Both the position numbers and the translations under genes were made by a program. Below the pieces are notes generated by a model that saw nothing but the letters and a program-made list of their open reading frames with translations, made no database searches and was not told where the DNA came from. 64,000 nt of DNA from Oxalobacteraceae bacterium OTU3CAMAD1 (GTDB taxonomy: Bacteria; Pseudomonadota; Gammaproteobacteria; Burkholderiales; Burkholderiaceae_D), in NCBI GenBank assembly GCA_024123915.1, contig CP099650.1, forward strand, positions 6,386,001 to 6,450,000. The letters run 5' to 3'. Below are positions 10,247 to 19,671 of this stretch, one piece after another. Within the stretch, counting starts at the first letter, position 1. Every line of letters starts with the position of its first letter.

Positions 10247-13200
10247 TTAGAACTTGTAGCTGTACTCGGCGGTCAGCTTGACCGAGCGCGGCGCGGTGTA
10301 GCTGATCACGTTGCCGTACAGGGCGTTCTGGCCCAGGCCGGTGTTGTACGACTCGGTCTGGTTCTGGGCGGCGCGGCGGTCGAACACGTTGAAGACGTCG
10401 GCCCGCAGGACCAATCCCTTCAGGAACGTCGGCGTGTAGGCCACGTTCAGGTCCAGGCGCGCGTCCCACGGCATGCGGCCGCGGCTGCCGCGCGGCGCCG
10501 CCTGGTTGTTACAGAAGAAGAACTCCGAACCGTAACCGGTGGCGTCGTTGCCGGCGTCATAGTAGGACTGCGGCAAATTGCCGATGCAGTTCTTCGGACG
10601 GCCGGACGCCACCAGCAGGTTGCCGCCGACCATGAACTGGTCGGTGAACTGATAGAAGCCGTAGGCCTTGATCTGGTGCTTGCGGTCGTTCGGCAGCAGG
10701 CCGTCCGAGTTCAGGGTCAGTTCCGGATAATCGAACACCGCCGTGGTCGACACGTCGGCCTGGCCCGAATCGGAACGGGTCTGGCCTTCGGTGTTGCCGC
10801 TGTTGCGCGACAAGGTGTAGTTGATCTTGCCGTACCAGCCGTTGCGCAGCGGATGCTCGGCGAACAGGTCCAGCGCCACGTAGCTGCGCTTGACCTCCGG
10901 ATAGCCCAGCTCGGCCGCCGTCAGGTGCACCGGCGTCAGCTTGGAACCGTCGCCGGCGTAATCGACCAGGAAGTCGTTGTCCTTGCCCGGGTTGAACAGC
11001 GCACAGTTGAACACGAAGTTGTTCTCGATGCCGTTGTCGGCCGCGTACTTGTCGAACGGGCGCTGGTCGCAGAAGTCGTCGATGGTCGATTTCAGCTTGC
11101 GGTAGGTGACCTTGGCGCCGAAGTTCAGGCTGGGCGAATAGGCGCGCTCGAAGCCAAGGATCAGTTCGTCCTGGTACAGCGAGTCCATGTTCTGGGCGGC
11201 GACGCCGCGCGGATCCTTCGACTGGCCAAACTCGTTGTTGGCCGAGTACAGCGCGCCCAGCGGCCGCAGGCCGGTCGGCGCGCCGGTGGCCGGGTCGATG
11301 CCGGAATAGGTGAAATATTCGGACGTGTTGAGCGAGGCGCCCGCCGCGCGCACGGCGACGTTGGTCGGCATTTGCAGATGGTAGCGGCCGGCGTTGGCGA
11401 ACACCTTGAGCGACGAATCGCCGAACGCGTCCCAGGTGGCGCCGAAGCGTGGCGCCAGCTGGTGGCGCATCGACACGTAAGGCTGGCCGTCGCCGTTGTA
11501 GTTGGTGAACTGCTCGTTGCGCAGCCCGGCCTTGATGATGAGCTTGGACGTCGCTTGCCAGGTGTCCTCGATGTATTGCGCGTCCTGGTCGACCGATGGC
11601 GTCGACACGCCCGACGACAACACGCGGCTGACATAGTAGCCCTGGCTGCCGAAGCCGCCGTTGGTGGACGGCGCCGGGATGGCCGAGTTGATCGGCGAGT
11701 TCGGATTGGTGGCGAAGCCATACACCCAGGTGCCGCCGCCGGCGCGGCTGTTGCCGGCCTTCGAGCTGATCTTGTTCTGGTCGGCGCCGACGCGGATGGT
11801 GTGGTCACCCACCTTGTACTGCAGGTTCAGGTTCATCACCTTTTGCTCGTCGAACGCGCCGGGAGCCAGGATGTTGCCGGTGGTCGTCTGCGGACTGTTG
11901 TAGCTGAAGCCGGGGATGCGCGCGATGGCCGGCGCCGTCACCTGGAACAGGGTCGGGTTGTAACCGACAGGGTCGTACACGTGCTCGGTCAGGCTCTTGC
12001 CGACCATGGCCGTCAGGGTCACGTCGTCGGACAGGTTGCCGGTGTAGTTGAGGATCTTGATCTCGGCGCCGACCTTGGCGGCCACCGGCGTCGGGCCGTA
12101 GCTTTCATAGTGCGCGCCGCCGGTCTGGTCGGGGCCGTGCGTCTGGTTGGCGTAGTCGAAACGGTAGTACTTGCGGTCCGACTTCGGATCGTCGTTGATG
12201 TAGGTGCCTTCCAGGCGGTGGTTGTCGTTGATGTTCCAGTCGATCTTGACCAGGCCACGGTTGATGGTGTCGCGGCGCTCTTCCCAGCCGGTGTTCAGGG
12301 CCGTGCTGTCGGCATTGGCGCGGGTATTGTCGATGTCGGTCTTGGTGCGCTCGATATTGGCGTACAAGAACAAGGTGTCCTTGATGATCGGGCCGCTGAC
12401 GTACACGTTGGCGATGGTGCTGTCGCGGGTGTTGTCCTGGTTGTAGCGGTACAGCTTGCCATCGGTCGGCAAACCGTTGTTGCCGTAATAGATGCTCTTC
12501 TCGGTCGAGCGCAGCGAGTTCGGCTCGATGCTGACGCTGCCGCCCGCTTCCCAGGTGTTGGTGCCGCTCTTGGTCGAGATGTTGACGACGCCGCCGGTCG
12601 AGCGCCCGAATTCGGCGCCGAAGCCGCCGGTGAGGATTTGCGCGCCGCCGATGGCGCCGAACGGCAGTTCGGAGGTGCCGACCTGGAACAGCACGTTGGT
12701 GACCGGGAAGCCGTTGATATAGAAGGCGTTTTCCGACGCCGCCGAACCGCCGAAGCTCGGCGCGTTGCCGTCGCCGTAGCGCGAGTCGCCGCGCGTGGTG
12801 TTGGGCGCCAGCTGGATGATCGACGCCACCGACGGCGTGATCGGCAGCTTGGCCAGCTCGCTGGCGGTAAACGATACGCCGCTGTTGGTGTTGGAAATGT
12901 CGATGCGGCTGCGGCGGCCCGTCACCTGCACCGCCTGCACGGCGCCGGTGAAGGAAGCGTTGACGCCCTGGCCGATTTGCACCTCGACTTCATTGCTGCC
13001 GACCACGTTACCGTCGCGCACCAGCTGGACCGTGTAGCGGCCCACCGGCAGCGCCGTGACCTGGTAGCGGCCGCCCGCCTCCGGCAACGCCGTCCGCTTC
13101 AAGCCGGTTTGCTTGTTCTCGACCACGATCGAGGCGCCCGACGGCGATTCGACCTGGCCGAAGATGTTACCCGAGGCGTTCGACTGCGCCATCACCGGCT

Positions 13201-13276
13201 GCACCACTGCGGCGGTCAAGGCCGCCGTGCCGAAGGCAATCGACAGCGCATTCACTAAGACTGTTTTCCTGAACAT
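10247..13276 (-). CDS. TonB-dependent receptor with carboxypeptidase-regulatory-like domain (Oar-like)
   Basis: A 1009-residue outer-membrane receptor. Residues 1-30 are a signal peptide ending PVMA. Residues about 36-115 form a carboxypeptidase-regulatory-like beta-sandwich (IFGQVESPSGASIVV ... GRYQVTALPVGRYTVQL). The segment VQAVQVTGRR, a plug with FGAEFGRSTGGVVNISTKSG, and a barrel ending YSYKF follow. This is the architecture of Oar (Myxococcus) and of related proteobacterial proteins linked to protein or peptide ligands and surface traits; the ligand here is unknown. Unlike the other receptors in the window it lacks the VTGSRI-type TonB box. It is transcribed away from rsmE. Confidence 0.92.
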   Translation of the reverse strand: MFRKTVLVNALSIAFGTAALTAAVVQPVMAQSNASGNIFGQVESPSGASIVVENKQTGLKRTALPEAGGRYQVTALPVGRYTVQLVRDGNVVGSNEVEVQIGQGVNASFTGAVQAVQVTGRRSRIDISNTNSGVSFTASELAKLPITPSVASIIQLAPNTTRGDSRYGDGNAPSFGGSAASENAFYINGFPVTNVLFQVGTSELPFGAIGGAQILTGGFGAEFGRSTGGVVNISTKSGTNTWEAGGSVSIEPNSLRSTEKSIYYGNNGLPTDGKLYRYNQDNTRDSTIANVYVSGPIIKDTLFLYANIERTKTDIDNTRANADSTALNTGWEERRDTINRGLVKIDWNINDNHRLEGTYINDDPKSDRKYYRFDYANQTHGPDQTGGAHYESYGPTPVAAKVGAEIKILNYTGNLSDDVTLTAMVGKSLTEHVYDPVGYNPTLFQVTAPAIARIPGFSYNSPQTTTGNILAPGAFDEQKVMNLNLQYKVGDHTIRVGADQNKISSKAGNSRAGGGTWVYGFATNPNSPINSAIPAPSTNGGFGSQGYYVSRVLSSGVSTPSVDQDAQYIEDTWQATSKLIIKAGLRNEQFTNYNGDGQPYVSMRHQLAPRFGATWDAFGDSSLKVFANAGRYHLQMPTNVAVRAAGASLNTSEYFTYSGIDPATGAPTGLRPLGALYSANNEFGQSKDPRGVAAQNMDSLYQDELILGFERAYSPSLNFGAKVTYRKLKSTIDDFCDQRPFDKYAADNGIENNFVFNCALFNPGKDNDFLVDYAGDGSKLTPVHLTAAELGYPEVKRSYVALDLFAEHPLRNGWYGKINYTLSRNSGNTEGQTRSDSGQADVSTTAVFDYPELTLNSDGLLPNDRKHQIKAYGFYQFTDQFMVGGNLLVASGRPKNCIGNLPQSYYDAGNDATGYGSEFFFCNNQAAPRGSRGRMPWDARLDLNVAYTPTFLKGLVLRADVFNVFDRRAAQNQTESYNTGLGQNALYGNVISYTAPRSVKLTAEYSYKF

Positions 13277-13825
13277 GTATTTTCCCGATTAAGAAGATTT
13301 GCCTTGTGGGCACCATTGCCCGTTGTCTCTCTGATGGAGATCTGTTTACCAATAATCACAGTTCGTGATATTTCACGGCCTGTGGAACCGATAAAACCAT
13401 GGGCAGAATTGCACTGTCAATGAACATACTTTCATAATGCAATAAAACAACGGGATGGCTAAAAAACAGGCAAAGCCGACAAAATTGTATACAGTATCCA
13501 ATAATATTGCTTTACGATGGAGACACATATTCCCCCTGCAATAAGCGTTGGTTACATTTTTTATGCAGTTTAAATAGGTAATATCGATATAGAATTTTCT
13601 CATTTAGATTCTTACCGAACTTTACTCACACGCCGAAAACGTCGATCACGGCGACTTCCCATCTTGGTGCGGATTTCGATCGCGAATCTAAGCCGTGCAC
13701 AACTATCGCGCCGACCCGCACCACAATCGCGCCGATTTTGTAACTTCCGGTCATAACCACAAGTAAGTCACCAGGACGCTTGTCCAGCGATTAAAATTGT
13801 CGATCACTACCGACCGGACTTTTGC
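13277..13825. other. Gene-free divergent intergenic region
   Basis: These 549 bases between the Oar-like receptor and rsmE are clearly more AT-rich than the flanking genes. The left part should hold the receptor promoter. Within it GTATACAGTATCC (about 13486-13499) is a partly symmetrical sequence of the kind seen at operators. On the rsmE side, ATCGCGCCGA occurs twice (13705-13714 and 13726-13735) with a 21-bp period, about two helical turns, roughly 100 bp before the rsmE start. Short ORFs here have no recognisable product. Confidence 0.5.
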
Positions 13826-14551
13826 ATGCCCCGCTTTCACATTTCCCAGCCGCTGGCCGTCGGCCAGCTTGTCGCCCTGCCCGACACCGTGGCCCATCAC
13901 ATCCAGGTGCTGCGGCTGGCCCAGGGCGAGCTGATCACGCTGTTCAACGGCGAAGGGGGCGAGTACAGTGCGACCCTGACCCAGATCGAGCGCCGCAGCG
14001 CCACCGTCGAGATCAAGGCCCACCATGCGCGCGACGTCGAACTGCCGTTCGCCATCACGCTGGCGCAGGCGCTGCCGGAGGGGACCAAGATGGACTGGAT
14101 CATCGAAAAGGCCATCGAGCTGGGTGTGTCGGGCTTCCAGCCGCTGGCGGCGCAGCGCTGCGTGGTGCGGCTGTCGGCCGAGCGCGCGGAGAAAAAGATG
14201 GGGCACTGGCGCGGCATCATCGAATCGGCGTCCGAGCAGAGCGGCCGCAACCGCCTGGCCCAGCTGGCGCCGCTACAGGACTACAAGCAATGGATCACCC
14301 AGCAGGACATGCACCGCCGCATCATCCTGACGCCGCGCGCGCAGCAGTCGCTGCCGGACTGGGCGCGCCACCAGGGACCGCAGGCGGTCACCCTGGTGAT
14401 CGGCCCCGAGGGCGGCCTGAGCGAGCAGGAGGAGGAGATGGCGCTGCGCCACGGCGCGCTGCCGCTGGCGATGGGCCCGCGCATCCTGCGCACCGAGACG
14501 GCGGCGCTGGCGGCCGTCGGCGCGCTGAGCGCGATCTGGGGCGGGATGTAG
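13826..14551 (+). CDS. rsmE: 16S rRNA (uracil(1498)-N3)-methyltransferase
   Basis: SAM-dependent methyltransferase that makes m3U1498 in 16S rRNA of the assembled 30S subunit. It has 241 residues, normal for the family. A PUA-like N-terminal domain (MPRFHISQPLAVGQ, with VAHHIQVLRL) precedes a C-terminal SPOUT trefoil-knot domain. The SAM-binding knot shows VIGPEGGLSEQE followed by MGPRILRTETAAL. The ATG at 13826 has no strong ribosome-binding site, but the next Met is far inside the domain. A palindromic GGCGGATTA repeat follows 15 bp after the stop. Confidence 0.96.
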   Translation: MPRFHISQPLAVGQLVALPDTVAHHIQVLRLAQGELITLFNGEGGEYSATLTQIERRSATVEIKAHHARDVELPFAITLAQALPEGTKMDWIIEKAIELGVSGFQPLAAQRCVVRLSAERAEKKMGHWRGIIESASEQSGRNRLAQLAPLQDYKQWITQQDMHRRIILTPRAQQSLPDWARHQGPQAVTLVIGPEGGLSEQEEEMALRHGALPLAMGPRILRTETAALAAVGALSAIWGGM

Positions 14552-14566
14552 TTGCACCCCGCAAAC

Positions 14567-14602
14567 ACGTAGGGCGGATTAGCGCGCAGCGCGTAATCCG
14601 CC
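14567..14602. repeat. GGCGGATTA palindromic repeat, copy 1
   Basis: GGCGGATTAGCGCGC and GCGCGTAATCCGCC form the two arms, preceded by the ACGTAG tail shared with copies 3 and 6. It sits in the rsmE-flavoprotein gap. Five more copies occur in the window. REP-like by form; no transposase of the REP-associated type is in the window. Confidence 0.8.
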
Positions 14603-14711
14603 AAGCGCCGCCGGCAGCGCGCACCCTCCCCCTACCTTCGGGTTAGTATTGTCGAACCGCCATCCGTGCTCTACTCTATAGATTCCACACACTTTCTATT
14701 AAAGAGGCCAC

Positions 14712-15263
14712 ATGAGCAAAATCGTCATCGTCTATCACTCCGGTTATGGACATACCAAACGTGTCGCCGAGTACGTCAGTGAGGGAGCCGGTGGTGAATT
14801 GCTGGCCATCGACGCCGAGGGCAACCTGCCCGACGGCGCCTGGGAGACACTGGCCGCGGCCGACGCCATCATCTTCGGCACGCCGACCTATATGGGCGGC
14901 CCGAGCTGGCAGTTCAAGAAATTCGCCGACGCCAGCTCCAAGGTCTGGTTCGGCAGCGGCTGGAAAGACAAGGTCTTCGGCGGCTTCACCAACAGCGCCA
15001 GCTTTAGCGGCGACAAGCAAAACACCCTGGTCTATCTGAACACGCTGGCCTCGCAGCACGGCGGCATCTGGGTCAGCCTGGGCATGCTGCCATCGAACAC
15101 CAAGGCGGCACAGCGCACCGACTTGAACAACATCGGCGGCTCGGTCGGCGCCATGGCGCAGTCGCCGTCGGACGCCGGTGTCGATGAAATCCCGCAAGGC
15201 GACCTCGACACCGCCAAGGCCTACGGCGCGCGCGTCGCCGCCATCGCCGCGCGCCTGAAGTAA
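14712..15263 (+). CDS. Flavodoxin-family NAD(P)H:quinone oxidoreductase-like protein (WrbA-like)
   Basis: A 183-residue flavodoxin-fold protein, probably FMN-bound and cytosolic. The N-terminal IVIVYHSGYGHTKRVAE is the phosphate-binding loop, FGTPTYMGGPSWQFKKFAD matches the WrbA-type second FMN loop, and the glycine/serine-rich GGFTNSASFSGDKQNT is the third. WrbA-type enzymes reduce quinones by two electrons and protect against oxidative stress. It is slightly shorter than E. coli WrbA, so I call the family and not the gene. The ATG at 14712 follows AAAGAGG. A terminator closes the unit, so it is probably a single-gene transcript. Confidence 0.88.
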   Translation: MSKIVIVYHSGYGHTKRVAEYVSEGAGGELLAIDAEGNLPDGAWETLAAADAIIFGTPTYMGGPSWQFKKFADASSKVWFGSGWKDKVFGGFTNSASFSGDKQNTLVYLNTLASQHGGIWVSLGMLPSNTKAAQRTDLNNIGGSVGAMAQSPSDAGVDEIPQGDLDTAKAYGARVAAIAARLK

Positions 15264-15282
15264 GCCGCACAGTCACTCGATC

Positions 15283-15318
15283 AACCCGCATGCGCCGCCA
15301 GGCGATGCGGGTTTTTTT
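15283..15318 (+). terminator. Rho-independent terminator after the WrbA-like gene
   Basis: AACCCGCAT (15283-15291) pairs with ATGCGGGTT, followed by seven T. It lies 20 bp beyond the stop codon at 15263. Confidence 0.88.
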
Positions 15319-15411
15319 GCGGATTTTTTTATCATCGCCGCCGCCGCCGACGGGCTATAATTTTCCGGCTGGCATCCGCCAGCGTCCACCGCCCAAAGAA
15401 AAGACACGCCC

Positions 15412-16692
15412 ATGGCCGAACCCGAAATCGCGATCCTGGAGGCCGCCGCCATCCAGGCCACCAAAGCCGGCAAGGAAGAGGACGCGGCCCGCTTGTGGGC
15501 GCGCCTGCTGGAGCTGGCGCCGGCCCATCCGCTGGCCTTGTCGTCGCTGGGCAAGCGCGCCTTCCGCTACGGCGACCACGCGACCGCGCGCCTCGCCTTC
15601 GAGCGGCTGGTGCGCGCCGACCAGGACGATCCGCAAAGCTGGATCAACCTGGCGCTGGCCTGCCAGGCGCAAAAGGACGAAGCGGCCGAGGAAACCGCGA
15701 TCCACAACGCGCTGGTGGCCGATCCGTCGAACATGGTGGCGCTGATCCTGCGCGCCAACCTGCTCGAGCGCCAGGGCGACACCCACAAGTCGGCCTCGGT
15801 GTACGGCGCGGTGGCGCAGGTGGCGCCGCCGCTGGCGCAGCTCGAACCGGGCATGCGCACCGCCGTCGAGCACGCCCTCCAGTATGTCGACACCTACCAG
15901 GCCGGCTTCGGCCGCTTCCTCGACAACTTCCTCGACCAGCAATATCGGCAACACGCCGGCGAGGACCTGCGCCGCTTCCGCGAGTCGATCGACATCATGG
16001 TCGGTCGCAAGCGCCGCTACGATTCGCAGTCGATGACGTACCACTACCCCGGCCTGCTGCCGCAACCGTTCCTGCCGCGCGGCGACTTCCCGTGGCTCGA
16101 CGCGATCGAGGCCGGCACCGACGCCATCCGCGAAGAATTCCTGCAAGTGCTGGGGGCCGAGCAAGACTTCGTGCCCTACCTGACATACCCGGACGACGTG
16201 CCGCACCAGCAGTTCGCCGAGCTGAACAACTCGCCGCGCTGGAGCGCCTACCACCTGCTGCGCGACGGCGCGCCGGTGGCCGGCAACATGGAAAAGTGTC
16301 CGCGCACGATGGCGCTGCTGGGCGGGGCGCCGCAGCCGGACCAGCCGGGCCGCACGCCGACCGCCATGTTCTCGCTGCTCAAGCCGAAAACGCGCATTCC
16401 GGCCCACGTCGGCGTCAGCAACGCGCGCCTGGTGACGCATTTGCCGCTGATCGTGCCGCCCGGCTGCGGCTTCCGCGTGGCCAACGAGACGCGCCAGTGG
16501 GTGCCGGGCCGGGCCTGGGTGTTCGACGACACCATCGAGCACGAGGCGTGGAACGACAGCGACCAGTTGCGCGTGGTGCTGATCTTCGACATCTGGCATC
16601 CGCACCTGTCGGCGGCCGAGCGCGAGCTGATCACCGCGCTGGCACGCGGCATCGCCGACTTCCGCCAACAGCAAGGCGGCTTCGACCTCTGA
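15412..16692 (+). CDS. TPR-containing aspartyl/asparaginyl beta-hydroxylase family protein
   Basis: A 426-residue protein of two parts. Residues 1 to about 150 are tetratricopeptide-like helical repeats (the WxxLLELxPxxPLALSSLG pattern, then LVRADQDDPQSWINLALAC). The C-terminal part, from about residue 230, is an Asp/Asn beta-hydroxylase double-stranded beta-helix. Its iron/2-oxoglutarate ligands are readable: His in RIPAHVGVSN, Arg/His in RLVTHLPL, the second His in FDDTIEHEAWN and Arg in LRVVLIFD. Known relatives include LpxO and eukaryotic AspH; the TPR part suggests a protein or peptide substrate, which is inference. No signal peptide is seen. Confidence 0.9.
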   Translation: MAEPEIAILEAAAIQATKAGKEEDAARLWARLLELAPAHPLALSSLGKRAFRYGDHATARLAFERLVRADQDDPQSWINLALACQAQKDEAAEETAIHNALVADPSNMVALILRANLLERQGDTHKSASVYGAVAQVAPPLAQLEPGMRTAVEHALQYVDTYQAGFGRFLDNFLDQQYRQHAGEDLRRFRESIDIMVGRKRRYDSQSMTYHYPGLLPQPFLPRGDFPWLDAIEAGTDAIREEFLQVLGAEQDFVPYLTYPDDVPHQQFAELNNSPRWSAYHLLRDGAPVAGNMEKCPRTMALLGGAPQPDQPGRTPTAMFSLLKPKTRIPAHVGVSNARLVTHLPLIVPPGCGFRVANETRQWVPGRAWVFDDTIEHEAWNDSDQLRVVLIFDIWHPHLSAAERELITALARGIADFRQQQGGFDL

Positions 16693-16705
16693 CCGGGCCG
16701 GGACG

Positions 16706-16742
16706 AAAAAAAAAAGGGCGGACCCGAGGGTCCGCCCTTTTT
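16706..16742. terminator. Bidirectional terminator
   Basis: A long A run, then AAGGGCGGACCC, a GAG loop and GGTCCGCCCTT, then T residues. It serves both the hydroxylase gene (plus) and the converging TBDR (minus). Confidence 0.92.
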
Positions 16743-16758
16743 GCTTACATGGCGCCGA

Positions 16759-19671
16759 TTAGAAGCGGGCGGTCATGTTCAGGAAGATCTTGCGGCCCAG
16801 GGCGTCGTACATCGATGGGAACGTATTACCGTTACCCACGCCGGTGCCGGCCAGCGAGGTCAGCGGAGGATCCTTGTCGAACAGGTTGTTGATGCCCGCG
16901 CTCAGCGTGATCTTCTTGGTCAGCGCGTAGGTGCCTGCCAGGTCGATGTAGCTGCGCGCGCCCAGTTCGGCTTCCACAGGACGTGCGACGCCGCTCAGCA
17001 GTGGGTTGTCGCTGGTGGTTTCCAGATCGACAGCCTTGAAGTAGCGCCAGGTCACGGCCAGGTCGGTCGACCATGGGGTGTTCCAGTTCAGACGCAGCTT
17101 GTGACGCCATTTCGGACGTGCCTGGCCGCACTTGCCGGCGCCGTTGTACAGGCCGGCGCAATCGAAGGAACCGTCGCCCGGCAGCTCTTCGATCTCGAAG
17201 TTCTTCAGGTAGGTGCCGTTCATGACCAGGCCCATGCGGCCATAAGCGCCGACCTTCTGGTCGTAGCTGAAGCCCAGATCCAGGCCACGGGTGTGCAGGC
17301 TACCGATGTTGGTGTTGGTGCCAACGATCGATGCCTCAGGCAGCAGCCACAGGGTGCCCAGACGGTCGCGGGTGATCTGCGAGCAGTAGGTCGGATTGCC
17401 GGAGTCCAGGCACTTTTCCAGCGTCGTCGATGGGCTGACGTTGCTGATGGTGTCGTTGACCTTGATGTCGAAGTAGTCCACGGTCACGGTCAGGTTGCGC
17501 AACGGGGCGATGACCAGGCCGACGGTGTTCGACTTCGAGGTTTCTGGACGCAGCGCAGGGTTGCCGCCCGCCAGGTAGTTGTACTGGCCGGCAGGGCTGT
17601 CCTGGATGTTGCCGTACTGGGCTGCGGTGACGCCGGTGCGGGCGCACTGCGCCAGCGTGGCGCTCGGCGTCGCGCCGGCGCATGGATCGGCGTCGTTGTC
17701 GTACAGGTTGTTACCCGCAGGCGAGAACAGCTCGATGATGTTCGGCGCGCGCACGGCCTTTTGATGCGAGGCGCGTACCGAGATCATGTCCGTCGGCTGC
17801 CACAACAGGCCCAGGCCGTAGGTGTTGGCGGTCACGCCGGTGTCGATGTCGGTGTGGCGGAACGACAGGTTGGTCTCGAGCTTCTTGGCGAACGCGCGGT
17901 CTTCCAGCAGCGGCAGGCGCACCTCGCCGAAGATGTCTTTGACGACGTAGCGGCCGCGCACCGGCGACACCGGACCACCGGCGCCGTCGAGGTCGAAGTT
18001 CTGCGACGGACCGTCCGGGTTCAGCTGGATTTCCTCGACACGGCGCTCGATGCCGAACGATACGCCGATGCCGTTTTGCGACGTCGGCACGCGCAGGCCG
18101 TATTCGCCCAGGTCGGCGCCGATGGTGCCGCTCTGGATCTGCTGCTTGGTGTAGCCGAACTGCTGGCCAGGAATCTGGATGTAAGCGAGCATCTCGGGCG
18201 TGACGCCGCCGACGGTCCACGGGTTGTACGGTACGCAACCTGGATCGGTGCCGGCCACGGTGGCCGCGCAGGTGGCCACGCCACCGACGTTGCGCACGTC
18301 AAGCGCCTTGGCGCCGCGTTCTTTCGAGAAGTAGTTGTCCGAGCTGCCGGCGAAACGCACTTTCGACGTCTGCGCGTACACATCGTAGGCCCATTTGCCG
18401 ATTTCGCCCTTGGCGCCGAACAGCATGCGGTACGAAGTGTTGGTGAACAGGGCATTGCGGCCGCCGCCTTCGACGTTGCGGCGCTGGATCACGACGTCGG
18501 TCTCGTCGCCGGGCGCGAACAGGCTCATGGCGTTGCGCATGGCCGGGGTCAGGAACGGATTATCGTAGCGGACGTTGTAGACGTTGCCGAACAGGCCGCC
18601 AGGGGCGATCTGCGCGTCGCTCTTGTCGTCGTGGAAGGCGAAGTTGCTGTAGACGCGCAGCTTGTCGGTCACGTCGTAGCGTGCCGAGGCGGCAACGCCA
18701 TAGCGTTCGTCGGGACGCTGCAGGTGGTTGATCGGACCGAAGTTGTAGGCGTCCAGCGCGGTGTTGTACGGGCGCGGATCGCCCGACGCGGTGGTGGTGT
18801 AGACGGTGCCGGTCTTGGTGTTGGTGAAGCGGCCGGTGGCGTTGGTGCTGGAGCCGCCGCAGGAGAAACCGGCGGCCGACGAGGCCAGCGAGCAGGAGGT
18901 GAAGTCGCGCTCGGACTGCAGCAGCGCGTCGTCCTTTTTGTAGCTGAAGAACAGGGTGGCGTTACCCTTGCCGTCGGCGAAGTTACCACCGATCAGCAAC
19001 GAGGCGTCCTTGGAACGGCCGTCGAAGCTCTTGTTGCCCGGTACGGCGAACTGGCTCGGGTTGGTCGCGGCACGGCCGGCGACGATGTCGGCCACGCCGC
19101 GCGGGTTGTTTTGCTGGTGGTTGTAGCCACTGCCGTTCAACTCGACCTGCACGCCTTCGAAGTTGTCTATCATGATGAAGTTGACCACACCGGCCACGGC
19201 GTCCGCGCCGTAGACGGCGCCGGCGCCGCCGGTCATCACTTCGACGCGCTTGATCAGCGCGGTCGGAATTTGATTCAAGTCGGCAGCCGAGGTGCCAGGC
19301 GAGCCGGCAGGCATGCGGCGGCCGTCGACCAGCACCAGCGTGCGGTTGTCGCCCAGGCCGCGCAAGTTGACGGTGGCGGTACCGGTAGCGCCGTTGACGA
19401 CGTTACCCGATTGCGAGGCGAACACTTGCGGCAGGTTGTTGAGCAGGCTTTCGACGTTGCGCACACCGTCGAGCTTGATGTCCTTCGCGCCCAGCACGAC
19501 CATCGGGCTGACGCCGTCGGTGTTCAGGGTCGGGATGCGCGAACCGGTCACTTCGACCTTTTGCATTGCTTCGGACGGCGCGTCCTGCGCCGTGGCGGCG
19601 TGCATACCCAGCGCGAGACCGCTGACAAACATCACGCGGATCGAGCGAGACAGTACTGTTTCCTTGATCAT
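16759..19671 (-). CDS. TonB-dependent receptor 5
   Basis: A 970-residue outer-membrane TBDR. The start is the ATG at 19671 (MIKETVLSRSIRVMF), preceded by AAGGGA; the open frame to 19785 adds only unsupported residues. The signal peptide ends near ATAQ. The TonB-box region is KVEVTGSRIPT, and the plug contains LRGLGDNRTLVLVDGRRMP and YGADAVAGVVNFIMIDNFEG. The barrel ends FLNMTARF with a terminal Phe. The leader and plug are close to receptor 2, so they share an ancestor. Upstream lies a 1.2 kb gene-free stretch that probably contains its regulatory region. The ligand is unknown. Confidence 0.95.
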   Translation of the reverse strand: MIKETVLSRSIRVMFVSGLALGMHAATAQDAPSEAMQKVEVTGSRIPTLNTDGVSPMVVLGAKDIKLDGVRNVESLLNNLPQVFASQSGNVVNGATGTATVNLRGLGDNRTLVLVDGRRMPAGSPGTSAADLNQIPTALIKRVEVMTGGAGAVYGADAVAGVVNFIMIDNFEGVQVELNGSGYNHQQNNPRGVADIVAGRAATNPSQFAVPGNKSFDGRSKDASLLIGGNFADGKGNATLFFSYKKDDALLQSERDFTSCSLASSAAGFSCGGSSTNATGRFTNTKTGTVYTTTASGDPRPYNTALDAYNFGPINHLQRPDERYGVAASARYDVTDKLRVYSNFAFHDDKSDAQIAPGGLFGNVYNVRYDNPFLTPAMRNAMSLFAPGDETDVVIQRRNVEGGGRNALFTNTSYRMLFGAKGEIGKWAYDVYAQTSKVRFAGSSDNYFSKERGAKALDVRNVGGVATCAATVAGTDPGCVPYNPWTVGGVTPEMLAYIQIPGQQFGYTKQQIQSGTIGADLGEYGLRVPTSQNGIGVSFGIERRVEEIQLNPDGPSQNFDLDGAGGPVSPVRGRYVVKDIFGEVRLPLLEDRAFAKKLETNLSFRHTDIDTGVTANTYGLGLLWQPTDMISVRASHQKAVRAPNIIELFSPAGNNLYDNDADPCAGATPSATLAQCARTGVTAAQYGNIQDSPAGQYNYLAGGNPALRPETSKSNTVGLVIAPLRNLTVTVDYFDIKVNDTISNVSPSTTLEKCLDSGNPTYCSQITRDRLGTLWLLPEASIVGTNTNIGSLHTRGLDLGFSYDQKVGAYGRMGLVMNGTYLKNFEIEELPGDGSFDCAGLYNGAGKCGQARPKWRHKLRLNWNTPWSTDLAVTWRYFKAVDLETTSDNPLLSGVARPVEAELGARSYIDLAGTYALTKKITLSAGINNLFDKDPPLTSLAGTGVGNGNTFPSMYDALGRKIFLNMTARF

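Noticed and set aside
8129..13258. A 1709-codon plus-strand open frame across tkt and the Oar-like receptor
   Set aside because: It is antisense to two well-supported genes. High GC suppresses stop codons; the sequence is His/Arg/Gly/Val-rich with no domain.
13373..13603. A 76-codon minus-strand ORF upstream of the Oar-like receptor
   Set aside because: AT-rich promoter-like DNA with no start signal; the product has no recognisable feature.
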